Positions 42,772 to 51,178 of a stretch of 56,395 nt of DNA are shown piece by piece. How positions within the stretch are numbered: the first letter of the stretch is position 1; the number at the start of each line of letters is the position of its first letter. A program made the position numbers and the translations under genes. Source of the DNA: Pseudomonas sp. Lineage in GTDB: Bacteria > Pseudomonadota > Gammaproteobacteria > Pseudomonadales > Pseudomonadaceae. The stretch covers positions 1 to 56,395 of the forward strand of contig NZ_JAUYGD010000049.1 of NCBI RefSeq assembly GCF_030690725.1, given 5' to 3'. Below the pieces are notes generated by a model. That model ran no database searches, had not been told where the DNA came from, and saw only the letters and a list, made by a program, of their open reading frames with translations.

Positions 42772-43707
42772 ATGGCCGGCATTCTCGACTCAGTGAACCA
42801 ACGCACCCAACTGGTGGGTGAGAACCGCCTGGAAATTCTCATGTTCCGCCTGACGGGGCGGCAGCTGTTTGCGATCAACGTATTCAAGGTGCAGGAAGTC
42901 CTGCAGATGCCCAAGCTGACCCTGATGCCGCAGCGGCACCGGTTTGTCTGTGGCGTGGTCAATCTGCGCGGGCAAACGCTGCCGGTGATCGACCTGTCCC
43001 AGGCCATCGGCATGCGCCCCATCGTGCCGGATGAGCGCAGCACCATCATCGTCACCGAGTACAACCGTTCGGTGCAGGCCTTTCTGGTCGGTGGGGTCGA
43101 GCGCATCCTCAACCTCAACTGGGAGTCCATCCTGCCGCCGCCCGGTGGCGCCGGACGCCAGCATTACCTGACCGCCATCACCAAGGTTGAAGACCAGATC
43201 GTCGAAGTCATCGACGTGGAAAAGGTGTTGGCGGAAATCAGCCCGATGAGCACCAAAGTCTCCCCGGAAAAGCTCGCCGATCCGCTGTTGGAATACGCCA
43301 AGGGCCGCGAAGTGCTGCTGGTGGACGATTCCAACGTGGCCATGAGTCAGCTCAAGGGCACCATGGCGCAACTGGATATTCGTTGCCACGCCGCCAGTGA
43401 TGGCCTGCGCGCGCTGAACCTGCTGAAAAGCTGGGCCGACGCCGGGGTTGATGTGCACGAGAAACTGCTGATGGTGATCACCGATGCGGAAATGCCGGAG
43501 ATGTACGGCTACCGCCTGACCACCGAAATCCGCAACGACTCACGCCTCAAGGACTTGTATGTGGTGCTGCACACCTCGCTGTCCGGCAGCTTCAACGAAG
43601 CCATGGTGAAGAAGGTCGGTTGCGACAACTTCCTCTCCAAGTTCCAGCCGGACAAACTGGTGGATGTGGTGCACGAGCGCTTGGCGCTGATCCACCCGCA
43701 GGAGTAG
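42772..43707 (+). CDS. cheV: Chemotaxis coupling protein CheV (second copy)
   Basis: 311 residues: CheW-like domain (LMFRLTGRQLFAINVFKVQE, MPQRHRFVCGVVNLRGQTLPV quoted in part) and receiver with VLLVDDSNVAM, phospho-acceptor D238 in ITDAEMPEMYG and LHTS...LSKF. The usual DG after the acceptor loop reads YG here. AGGAG sits 6 bp before ATG 42772 (ATG 42769 directly before it is too close). The other CheV is 12 kb away; neither has chemotaxis neighbours. Confidence 0.93.
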   Translation: MAGILDSVNQRTQLVGENRLEILMFRLTGRQLFAINVFKVQEVLQMPKLTLMPQRHRFVCGVVNLRGQTLPVIDLSQAIGMRPIVPDERSTIIVTEYNRSVQAFLVGGVERILNLNWESILPPPGGAGRQHYLTAITKVEDQIVEVIDVEKVLAEISPMSTKVSPEKLADPLLEYAKGREVLLVDDSNVAMSQLKGTMAQLDIRCHAASDGLRALNLLKSWADAGVDVHEKLLMVITDAEMPEMYGYRLTTEIRNDSRLKDLYVVLHTSLSGSFNEAMVKKVGCDNFLSKFQPDKLVDVVHERLALIHPQE

Positions 43708-43724
43708 CGCTGGTCAGGGCTGCG

Positions 43725-44204
43725 CTACTCGCCAAGGCGCTGGCGCAGCCGCTCGATGCGTTCGCGGTTGACGTCAAAATCCGCATAGCCCAGGCGCGAC
43801 GCCGAGCGCACATCTACTCCGGCCGCGCCGATCATAAATTCCACATCATCGACAAAGCGCATCAGCTTGCTGTTGAATTCTGCGCGCAAATACCCCGGCG
43901 CTTCCTCCACCAGTGTCACGCGCGGTTCTTCACCGAGTAGCGCCTTGAGGCGTGCTTGGGTTTCTTCAGCAGAGCCTTTCAGCGGCAGAGGTTTAATGGC
44001 GTGTCGCTCATCGCTGGCCTGGCTATTCACGCAGTTGGGTGAATCCGGGCAGGCGCTCAGTTGGCCGTTATGGATGCCCAGATTATCCGGCGCGGTGCCG
44101 CTGCAGGCGCTTAGTAGCAACAGCAGCGGCAGGGCCAAGGTGGGCTTGTAGGTACGGCGGGTTGCTCGTATAAGTGCGTTTTGCCAAACGGAAGCTGGGC
44201 TCAT
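43725..44204 (-). CDS. DUF1499 lipoprotein
   Basis: 159 residues. A lipobox LSAC34 follows a hydrophobic stretch (LALPLLLL) after a rather long N-terminal arm; DUF1499 follows, with SACPDSPNCVNSQASDERHAI and EFNSKLMRFVDDVEFMI. Function unknown. Its ATG overlaps the divergent MOSC gene start in the four bases CATG (44202-44205). GGAGA lies about 8 bp before the ATG, inside the MOSC coding region, which supports this start. Confidence 0.85.
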   Translation of the reverse strand: MSPASVWQNALIRATRRTYKPTLALPLLLLLSACSGTAPDNLGIHNGQLSACPDSPNCVNSQASDERHAIKPLPLKGSAEETQARLKALLGEEPRVTLVEEAPGYLRAEFNSKLMRFVDDVEFMIGAAGVDVRSASRLGYADFDVNRERIERLRQRLGE

Positions 44205-45009
44205 GTTGCATCTCTCCGGGTTGTACCGTTATCCACTGAAGTCGGCGGCAGGCGAGGCCTTGCGTGAAACGGCGCTGGACGCCTTGGGCGTGCAGGGTGA
44301 TCGTCGCTGGATGGTAGTCGATGCTGAAAGCGGGCGCTTCCTAACGCAACGCTTGCTGGCGCAGATGACTCAGCTGCAGGCGCGCTGGTTGGGCAGCACG
44401 CACCTGCAGCTGAGTGCACCGGGCATGGCTGATTTGCAGGTGGCGGTGCCGGATGAGCAGGCGCCGCTGCGTGGCGTGACGATCTGGCGCGACAGCTTGC
44501 AGGTGCCAGATGCTGGCGATGTGGCTGCGCAATGGTTGAGCCAGTTTCTCGGTCGTGCCTGCCGCCTGGTGCAGGTGCCAGAGCCGCGTGCGCGGCAGGT
44601 CGATACGGCCTATGCCGAGGCGGGCGACAAGGTGGCGTTTGCCGATGGCTTCCCTTTGCTGCTGATTGGCCAGGCCTCGCTGGATGACCTGTCGGCGCGG
44701 GTCGGCCGGCCGCTGCCGATGCTGCGTTTCCGCCCGAACCTGGTGGTTAGTGGCAGCGAGGCGTATGCCGAAGACAGCTGGAAGCGTATTCGTATCGGTG
44801 AGCTGGAGTTTCGTGTGGTCAAGGGTTGCTCGCGCTGCATCATGACCACCCTCGACCCGCAAACAGGCGAGCGCAGCGCCGATCGCGAGCCGCTGACCAC
44901 CCTGAAAACCTACCGTGAGCGTGAAGGCGAGGTGTATTTCGGGCAGAACCTAATCGCCTGTGGCGAAGGGCAATTGCGTCTGGAAATGCCTGTGCAGGTG
45001 TTGGAGTAA
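44203..45009 (+). CDS. MOSC domain-containing protein (YcbX-like)
   Basis: 268 residues. MOSC N-terminal beta-barrel (LHLSGLYRYPLKSAAGEAL, GVQGDRRWMVVD) then MOSC domain (about 120-265) with FRPNLVVSG, the conserved-cysteine segment VVKGCSRCIMTTLDP and FGQNLIA. YcbX-type proteins transfer or reduce N-hydroxylated substrates with molybdenum cofactor bound. It may use the cofactor made by mobA/moaB/moeA 10 kb away. ATG overlaps the divergent lipoprotein start. Confidence 0.92.
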   Translation: MLHLSGLYRYPLKSAAGEALRETALDALGVQGDRRWMVVDAESGRFLTQRLLAQMTQLQARWLGSTHLQLSAPGMADLQVAVPDEQAPLRGVTIWRDSLQVPDAGDVAAQWLSQFLGRACRLVQVPEPRARQVDTAYAEAGDKVAFADGFPLLLIGQASLDDLSARVGRPLPMLRFRPNLVVSGSEAYAEDSWKRIRIGELEFRVVKGCSRCIMTTLDPQTGERSADREPLTTLKTYREREGEVYFGQNLIACGEGQLRLEMPVQVLE

Positions 45010-45017
45010 GCGGCGCT

Positions 45018-45046
45018 GCACGCTCAACCGTTGCAGTTGAGCGTGC
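45018..45046. terminator. Hairpin between convergent MOSC and slt genes
   Basis: GCACGCTCAAC (45018-45028) / GTTGAGCGTGC (45036-45046), perfect 11-bp stem with a 7-nt loop, 8 bp after the MOSC stop and 11 bp from the slt stop. The T-run is weak on both sides. Confidence 0.65.
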
Positions 45047-45057
45047 CTATTTAGCCG

Positions 45058-46983
45058 TTACTGGTCGAAGTAACGCTCGTGCCAGGCCACCAGTGGCTGC
45101 GGCGCGTTGAGCTTCTCGCCGTAGATCACCGAGTAGGACAGCACGTTCTGCACGTACTGGCGGGTTTCATCAAACGGGATGTTCTCGATCCACACGTCAT
45201 ACGACAGATGATCCGCGCCGCGTAGCCACTGCCGCACCCGGCCTGGGCCGGCGTTGTAGGCGGCGGAGGCAAGCACGCGGTTACCGTTGAACTGGCCGTA
45301 GATCTGGCTCAGGTAGGCCGCGCCCAGCTGGATATTGATTTCCGGGCGATACGCCAGCTGCGGTGATGACAGCGGAATGCCAAAGCGCTTGGCGGTTTCC
45401 TTGGCGGTGGCCGGCATCAGCTGCATCAGGCCCATGGCGCCGACGTGGGATTTGGCGTCGGCCATAAAGGCGCTTTCCTGGCGGGTGACGGCAAATACCC
45501 AGCTGGAGTGGATGTCGCGGTTCTTCGCTTCGCGCACCAGGTGCTCACGGTGGGCCATCGGGAAGCGCACATCCAGATCGTCCCAATACTGCGCCTGACT
45601 GATGGTGCGGATGGCTGGGAAGTACCAGCCCATCTCATAGGCCAGGCGCGCCTGGGCAACCATTTCATCACGGCTGAACAGGCGGCTGACGTTGTACCAC
45701 TCGCGCCGGCCATCGGCGACCTGGCCGCGGGCGTGGAATTCCAGGGCGCGGCGAATCGCTGCCGAGTTACGCACTTTCTGGATGGTCTGCGGGCTGAGGG
45801 CCAGTGGCTTGTTATTCAGCTGATAGGGCGCCTGCACCTGGTCGGCGGCCATAAAGCCGTAGAAGTCACGCTCTTTGGCCAGCGCCTGGTACAGCGCTTT
45901 CGGTTCCTGGCTGTTGGGCTGCGCCAGTTGCAGGCTGCGCGCCTGCCAGTAACGCCAGCGGTTGGTGTTGCCCAGTTCCGCGGGCATCCGGCGTGTCAGC
46001 TGGTTGGCTTCATCCCAACGGCCCAGGCGCAGCAGCAGGCGGGCGCGCCATTCGCTGACGGTGTTGTCACGCAGCTCAGGGTCGTACTTGGCCATGACCT
46101 GCAGGGCGCGGGAATCGAAGCGCTTGGCCAGGGTCAGGCCGATTTCCCGGGCGATGGCGACTTGTTCCTCGCTGGAGAATTTCATCCGTTGGGCGTAGCC
46201 ATCGAGCAGCTTCAGCGCGCTTTCCGGGTCCTGGCGGGCCAGACGGCGCAGGCCGAGGCCAACTACATCGGCCATGGCCGGGTCGGTCTGGGTAAAGCGT
46301 GAGGTCTGTTTCAGCAGCTCAGGCTTCTGCGCAACCTGCAGCAGGGTTTTGCCATGGTTGCCGAGGGTCGGCATGGTCTTGATCAAGTGAGTGACCAGGC
46401 CATAGTTGCGCGATTCGGCCGCCAGCTTGGCGCGCTGCCAGCGTCTTTGCTCAGTGAGTTGGCCTTCGGCGGACCACATTGCGAACAGCGGGTCACAAGC
46501 GTTGGGCTGGGATTTTCCCACTAGCCAGAGTTTTTCTGCCGTGGCGTTGCCTTCGGCGCGCATGCCGTGGCTCAACTGGTATTGGCCATATAGGCAGTCG
46601 AGCTCGGTGAAGTTCAGCGCCGGGTCGTAGTAGTTGATAAAGGTCTGCCATTCGCCGCGCTCGGCCAGCCAGCGGAGCCAGCGCAGTTTCATCCAGCTGA
46701 TCTGCGGCAGGTCGCCATGTTCGGCGAGGAATTTCTCGATTTCGTCGTTGCTTGCCCACTTCAGCCGGGCGGTCAGCTCGTCATACGCCAGGTAAGGCTC
46801 CAGCGGATAGTCACGCAGGGCACTGGCATAGCGCTGGTAAGGGCCTTTGTCGCCCTTGGCCAGCGCGGCTTTGGCTTGATCGTAATATTGACGTTGTTGC
46901 GTCAGGGTGGCGGCCTGGGCCGCAGCGACGCTCAGGGAGGAAACCAACAGGCAGGACAGCAGGCTGAACAGGGGACCGCGCAT
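45058..46983 (-). CDS. slt: Soluble lytic murein transglycosylase
   Basis: 641 residues from ATG 46983 (TTG 46998 rejected). A signal peptide ends AAAQA-A near residue 24. The long superhelical U-shaped region occupies about 25-470, and the SLT catalytic domain ends the protein: TRQESAF with catalytic E503, SHVGAMGLMQLMPATAKETA, AAYNAGPGRVRQW. It cleaves peptidoglycan glycan strands with formation of 1,6-anhydro ends in the periplasm, matching E. coli Slt70. Convergent with the MOSC gene. Confidence 0.95.
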   Translation of the reverse strand: MRGPLFSLLSCLLVSSLSVAAAQAATLTQQRQYYDQAKAALAKGDKGPYQRYASALRDYPLEPYLAYDELTARLKWASNDEIEKFLAEHGDLPQISWMKLRWLRWLAERGEWQTFINYYDPALNFTELDCLYGQYQLSHGMRAEGNATAEKLWLVGKSQPNACDPLFAMWSAEGQLTEQRRWQRAKLAAESRNYGLVTHLIKTMPTLGNHGKTLLQVAQKPELLKQTSRFTQTDPAMADVVGLGLRRLARQDPESALKLLDGYAQRMKFSSEEQVAIAREIGLTLAKRFDSRALQVMAKYDPELRDNTVSEWRARLLLRLGRWDEANQLTRRMPAELGNTNRWRYWQARSLQLAQPNSQEPKALYQALAKERDFYGFMAADQVQAPYQLNNKPLALSPQTIQKVRNSAAIRRALEFHARGQVADGRREWYNVSRLFSRDEMVAQARLAYEMGWYFPAIRTISQAQYWDDLDVRFPMAHREHLVREAKNRDIHSSWVFAVTRQESAFMADAKSHVGAMGLMQLMPATAKETAKRFGIPLSSPQLAYRPEINIQLGAAYLSQIYGQFNGNRVLASAAYNAGPGRVRQWLRGADHLSYDVWIENIPFDETRQYVQNVLSYSVIYGEKLNAPQPLVAWHERYFDQ

Positions 46984-47352
46984 GACACTTCCAGGCAAAT
47001 AGTGCGTATGGCTCTAGCTTAGTCGTTTGCCTATAGGCGGTGAAGGCTCAATGCGTTTCAACGCGTAATTGTCCGCACTAATCGCCGCTTGAGCCTTGGT
47101 GCGCGTGCTAGAGCGCCTGTTGCCTAGGTAGCGGATGGCAAGCGCCGAATTTACCGCATCTGCCGCTGAAATTGCCTGCTTGGTCTGTGCGCTTCTCGGT
47201 TAGAATGCGCGCCCTGTTTTGCGGGTGCCTTGGGCAGCTGCAGATGATTTTCTGGGTGTTTCAGGTTGCCGCTGTGCACTGGATGCAACGAAGCCCGTTG
47301 CTCGGCCGCGGTTTTACCAGCGTTCACCCGTCGTTTTTTGTTGAGGCGTGCC
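46984..47352. other. Divergent intergenic region: slt / uup
   Basis: 369 bp without a gene. It contains an exact 9-bp inverted repeat AAGGCTCAA/TTGAGCCTT (47043-47051, 47089-47097) enclosing a small GCGTT-TCA-ACGC hairpin, and a TAGAAT (47201-47206) that could be a -10 for uup, although no -35 stands at the right distance. I see no coding frame with a ribosome binding site. Confidence 0.5.
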
Positions 47353-49275
47353 ATGACCCTGCTCAAGTTCACCGATATTTCCCTGGCCTACGGCGCAATG
47401 CCGCTATTGGACAAGGTGTCTTGGCAGATCGCCCGTGGCGAGCGGGTGTGCATCATCGGCCGCAATGGCACCGGCAAGTCGAGCATGATGAAACTGGTCA
47501 AGGGCGACCAGAAGGCCGATGACGGCGCCGTCTGGCGCGCGCCTGGCCTGAAGATCGGCGAATTGCCGCAGGAATTGCCGCAGGCCGACGATCGCACTGT
47601 GTTTGATGTGGTCGCCCAAGGCCTGGACGGTGTGGGTGAACTGCTCGCGCAATACCACCACTTGGCGCAGAACTGTGTCACCGAAGCCGATCTGGACAAG
47701 CTGATGCATGTCCAGCAGGACCTCGAGGCCCGTGACGGCTGGCGCTTGCAGCAACTGGTCGACAGCACCCTGAGCCGCCTGCAACTGCCGGCCGACAAAA
47801 CTCTGGCTGAGCTCTCCGGTGGCTGGCGTCGTCGCGTGCTGCTGGCCCAGGCGCTGGTCTCCGAGCCGGATCTGCTGCTACTCGACGAGCCAACCAACCA
47901 CCTGGATATCGGCGCGATTGCCTGGCTGGAAGAAGCCTTGACCGATTTCCAGGGGGCGGTGCTGTTTATCACCCACGACCGTTCCTTCCTGCAGAACCTG
48001 GCCACGCGCATCCTCGAACTGGACCGTGGCGGCCTGATCGACTGGAACGGCGACTACGCCAGCTTCCTGGTACACAAGGAAGCCACCCTGGCCGCCGAAG
48101 AAACCGCCAACGCGCTGTTCGACAAGCGCCTGGCCCAGGAAGAAGTGTGGATTCGCCAGGGCATCAAAGCCCGCCGCACCCGTAACGAAGGCCGTGTACG
48201 CGCCCTGAAAGCCCTGCGTGTGGAGCGCAGCGAGCGCCGTGAGCGCACCGGCAAGGCCAATATCATGCTGGAAACGGCAGAGAAGTCCGGCAAGCAGGTG
48301 ATGGTGCTGGAAAACGTCAGTTTTGCGCATCCAGGTGGGCCGTTCCTGATCAAGGACTTCTCCATGGTGCTGCAGCGCGGCGACCGCATCGGTCTGCTTG
48401 GTGCCAACGGCACCGGCAAAACCACTCTGCTCAAGCTGATGCTTGGTGGTTTACAGCCCACCAGCGGTGAAGTGGCCGAAGGCACGCGCATCGATGTGGC
48501 TTATTTTGACCAATTGCGTCACCAGCTCGATCTGGAAAAGACCGTCATCGACAACGTCGCCGAAGGCCGCGACTTTATCGAGATCGACGGGCAGAACCGC
48601 CATGTGCGGAGCTACCTGGGCGACTTCCTGTTCAGCCCACAGCGTGCGCGTACCCCGGTCAAGGCGCTGTCCGGCGGTGAGCGGGCACGTCTCTTGCTCG
48701 CCAAGCTGTTCAGCAAGCCGGCCAACCTGCTGGTACTGGACGAACCGACCAACGACCTCGATGTGGAAACCCTGGAACTGCTTGAAGAAGTGCTGCTGAC
48801 CTTCCCGGGCACCGTGCTGATGGTCAGCCACGACCGGGCATTCCTCGATAACGTGGTGACCAGCACTCTGGTATTCGAAGGCGAAGGGCGCGTGCGCGAA
48901 TACGTCGGTGGTTATCAGGATTGGCTGCGTCAGGGCGGTTCGCCGCGCCTGCTCGGGGTTGGCGAAAGCAAAGCCGGCAAGCCTGAACTAGCCTCAGCAG
49001 TGGTCCCTACGCCGGTTGCGGCTGAGCCCGTGGCGGCCGTTGCAGCAGTGGCGAGCAAGAAAAAACTCAGTTACAAGCTGCAGCGCGAGCTGGAAGCCAT
49101 TCCAGGGCAGATCGAGGTGCTGGAGGGGCAGGTTGCCAGCTTGCAGGAGCAGATCGGTTCGGCGAGTTTCTATCAGCAGCCTGCGGAAAAGACCGCTGAG
49201 GTGCTGGCGAAACTGCAGGCCGTGCAGCATGAGCTGGAGCAATTGGTCGAGCGTTGGGCCGAGCTGGAAGGCTAA
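47353..49275 (+). CDS. uup: ABC-F ATPase Uup
   Basis: 640 residues. Two ABC domains in tandem: first Walker A GRNGTGKSS (36-44), LSGGWRRRVLLAQALV, LLLLDEPTNHLD; second Walker A GANGTGKTT (350-358), LSGGERARLLLAKLF, LLVLDEPTNDLD. No membrane segments. A C-terminal charged coiled coil (about 570-640, from KKKLSYKLQRELEAIPGQ) is the Uup hallmark. ABC-F proteins act on ribosomes or, for Uup, on replication-fork precise-excision pathways. ATG 47353 is preferred (TGAGG 6 bp upstream, MTLLKFTDISLAYG matches the family start). Confidence 0.94.
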   Translation: MTLLKFTDISLAYGAMPLLDKVSWQIARGERVCIIGRNGTGKSSMMKLVKGDQKADDGAVWRAPGLKIGELPQELPQADDRTVFDVVAQGLDGVGELLAQYHHLAQNCVTEADLDKLMHVQQDLEARDGWRLQQLVDSTLSRLQLPADKTLAELSGGWRRRVLLAQALVSEPDLLLLDEPTNHLDIGAIAWLEEALTDFQGAVLFITHDRSFLQNLATRILELDRGGLIDWNGDYASFLVHKEATLAAEETANALFDKRLAQEEVWIRQGIKARRTRNEGRVRALKALRVERSERRERTGKANIMLETAEKSGKQVMVLENVSFAHPGGPFLIKDFSMVLQRGDRIGLLGANGTGKTTLLKLMLGGLQPTSGEVAEGTRIDVAYFDQLRHQLDLEKTVIDNVAEGRDFIEIDGQNRHVRSYLGDFLFSPQRARTPVKALSGGERARLLLAKLFSKPANLLVLDEPTNDLDVETLELLEEVLLTFPGTVLMVSHDRAFLDNVVTSTLVFEGEGRVREYVGGYQDWLRQGGSPRLLGVGESKAGKPELASAVVPTPVAAEPVAAVAAVASKKKLSYKLQRELEAIPGQIEVLEGQVASLQEQIGSASFYQQPAEKTAEVLAKLQAVQHELEQLVERWAELEG

Positions 49276-49338
49276 ACCCAATGTATTAAGTAGGTAACGC
49301 GCTCAAACAGGATTTTGAGACTTCTGGCGGAGACAGAC

Positions 49339-50025
49339 ATGGCCATCGAGTACCGCATCACTCTCGACGACAATCATCAGTTCAGTTACAGGATCGAGCT
49401 GGACCGGGTGTATGAGGCAGAGGCTGCGCAAAGCGCACCGGCCTGGACGCGTCTTGAATACCAGCAGTGCAGCAATTGCCCGCTGAGCAAGGACAATTTC
49501 AGTCATTGCCCGGCGGCTGTCGATCTGCACCGGGTAATCGAGGATTTCCAGGGCCTGCCGGCGTTCAAGAAGGTGGCTGTGTGGGTGCGTACACCTGAGC
49601 GGGAATATAACAAGCAGGTGGGCCTGGAGGAGGGCCTGCGTGCGCTGCTCGGGGTGATCATGGCGACCAGTGCCTGCCCAGTGCTGGGTAAGCTCAAGCC
49701 CATGGCGCAGCATCATCTGCCGTTCGCCAATAGCCAGGAGTTCATCCTGCGCACGGTGTCGCTATACCTGACGCAGCAGTACTTCAATCTGCGCGAAGGG
49801 CGTACTCCTGACTGGGAGCTGAAGGGGCTGGTGCGTATGTTCCAGCAGTTGCAGCTGGTTAATCAGGCGTTCTGGCAGCGGATTCACGCCACCTGTGAGG
49901 GTGACTCCAACCTCAAGGCGTTCCTGACCTTCTTCTCCATGGCCTCGAGCATGACCTACTCGCTAGAAACCCAGCTGCAGAAGATTCGCCCACTGGTCAT
50001 GAGCTCACCTGATAGCGGTGAATAA
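49339..50025 (+). CDS. Conserved hypothetical protein (DUF6901-like)
   Basis: 228 residues, soluble, mixed alpha/beta. A cysteine-rich segment near 48-63 reads CSNCPLSKDNFSHCP, and CPVLGKLKPMAQHHLPF follows near 115, suggesting a possible metal or redox site. The rest is helical (EFILRTVSLYLTQQYF; GLVRMFQQLQLVNQAFWQRI). I recall DUF6901 for such proteins but cannot verify it. CGGAGA precedes the ATG. A perfect 12-bp hairpin spans its stop codon (50017-50044). Confidence 0.75.
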   Translation: MAIEYRITLDDNHQFSYRIELDRVYEAEAAQSAPAWTRLEYQQCSNCPLSKDNFSHCPAAVDLHRVIEDFQGLPAFKKVAVWVRTPEREYNKQVGLEEGLRALLGVIMATSACPVLGKLKPMAQHHLPFANSQEFILRTVSLYLTQQYFNLREGRTPDWELKGLVRMFQQLQLVNQAFWQRIHATCEGDSNLKAFLTFFSMASSMTYSLETQLQKIRPLVMSSPDSGE

Positions 50026-50044
50026 CGCAGCCGCGTTATTCACC
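50017..50044. terminator. Hairpin spanning the stop codon, convergent with the Usp gene
   Basis: GGTGAATAACGC-AGCC-GCGTTATTCACC, perfect 12-bp stem. The plus-strand stop codon lies inside the stem. The following T-rich stretch is 20 bp away, so termination may need additional factors. Confidence 0.5.
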
Positions 50045-50055
50045 CACCGCTCGCT

Positions 50056-50496
50056 TTACTCGGCTTTTTTCAGGCGTACGGCCAGAACATCGCAGGGTGC
50101 GCCGTGCAGTACGTCATTGGCTGTCGAGCCCAGTAGCAACGCCAGACCATGACGGCCGTGGCTGCCGACGACGATCAGGTCGCATTGCTGTTCTTCGGCC
50201 AGGCGATGGATCTCCTGGCGCGGCTGGCCGTAAGCCAGGTGGCGATGTTCGGTGCTCAGGTCGGGGTACTTGCCGGAAAATTTGTCCAAACGCTCGCGGG
50301 CTTGGTCGAATTGCTGCTGTTGCAGCATCGATAGGTCCATTGGTACATCGCCGCCAAAGGCCATGGCCATAGGTTCGACGATATGCACCACAGACAATTT
50401 GGCCCCGCTGCTGGCGGCCAGTTTCTGCGCGCGGTGCATAACCGGGTCGCATTCCTCGGTAAGGTCGACGGCGACCAGAATGTGCTGGTAGGGCAT
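50056..50496 (-). CDS. Universal stress protein (UspA family)
   Basis: 146 residues from ATG 50496 (AAGGAGA 7 bp upstream). The fold is clear from HILVAVDLTEECDPVMHRA and the C-terminal nucleotide loop VGSHGRHGLALLLGSTANDV, G-x2-G-x9-G(S). Such proteins help survival under stress and may bind ATP; no partner is adjacent. Divergent from the small 145-residue gene and convergent with the DUF6901-like gene. Confidence 0.93.
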   Translation of the reverse strand: MPYQHILVAVDLTEECDPVMHRAQKLAASSGAKLSVVHIVEPMAMAFGGDVPMDLSMLQQQQFDQARERLDKFSGKYPDLSTEHRHLAYGQPRQEIHRLAEEQQCDLIVVGSHGRHGLALLLGSTANDVLHGAPCDVLAVRLKKAE

Positions 50497-50582
50497 GGGT
50501 AACTCTCCTTGCAAGTGGTTCAATGGTTTTAGTATGGCCGTCCTGAGCGCTGATGACAGGCTTTTGCCGGTGAGATAACGAT

Positions 50583-51020
50583 ATGAGTCCTTGGTTTCTG
50601 CTTTTGCTCCTGGCTTTTTTGCTCAGCCCGCTGGCCTGGCTGGTGCCCTCGCGCCATCAGCGTGGGCAGATGGATGTGCGCCTGCAGGCGCGGCGTCTGG
50701 GTGTGGCGATGCAGTTGTCGCGCCAGGAGTGGCCGCATTGGCTGCTGCGTCAGCCGCCGCATTCCTGTCCGCAATACCACCGTGCACGCCGTCGCGGCCA
50801 GGTTGATAGCTGGTGCTATTGGCAGATGGAGCCGGGGCAGTGGGTGAATAAATGGCGCGAGCCCTGCGCTGATCAGGCTTTGTTGACGCAACTGCAGGCC
50901 CTGCCGGCGGATGCGTTCAAGGTCGAGGCGACCGATCAGATGCTTTCGGTATGCTGGGGTGAGCGGGGCGCTCGCGAAGCGTTGGAGGCAATTGTCGCGT
51001 TTCTTCAGGCCAAAGCCTGA
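50583..51020 (+). CDS. Conserved hypothetical membrane-anchored protein
   Basis: 145 residues. One N-terminal membrane segment (PWFLLLLLAFLLSPLAWLV) is followed by a basic juxtamembrane stretch and a soluble region with two cysteines near 62 and 78 (HSCPQYH, SWCYW) and more further on. No named domain recognised. It has an orphan position between a Usp gene and a structured intergenic region (51024-51126). It has no strong Shine-Dalgarno (GTGAGATAACG before the ATG). Confidence 0.7.
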   Translation: MSPWFLLLLLAFLLSPLAWLVPSRHQRGQMDVRLQARRLGVAMQLSRQEWPHWLLRQPPHSCPQYHRARRRGQVDSWCYWQMEPGQWVNKWREPCADQALLTQLQALPADAFKVEATDQMLSVCWGERGAREALEAIVAFLQAKA

Positions 51021-51023
51021 ACA

Positions 51024-51062
51024 AAAATTGTCTGGAGCAATTTTAAACGTCGCGTAGCGACG
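51024..51062. other. Tandem stem-loops downstream of the 145-residue gene
   Basis: AAAATTG-TCTGGAG-CAATTTT (51024-51044) and CGTCGC-GTA-GCGACG (51048-51062) follow the stop codon by 3 and 27 bp, then a GGCC-rich stretch to 51094. Possibly a terminator region or a dispersed structured repeat. Confidence 0.4.
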
Positions 51063-51094
51063 GCCCGAAGGGTGGCCGCCATGGATGGCAGGCC

Positions 51095-51126
51095 ATAAAA
51101 AGAAGGCCCAGTGCGAGCACTGGGCC
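51095..51126 (-). terminator. Terminator of the exported 272-residue gene (minus strand)
   Basis: GGCCCAGTGC (51105-51114) and GCACTGGGCC (51117-51126) form a long stem; read on the minus strand it is followed by TTCTTTTTAT (complement of 51094-51103). Confidence 0.75.
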
Positions 51127-51178
51127 GGAGTACGGCCAGGCAGGCCGGTAAAACGAATGCGGATGGCGGCGGTCGCGA

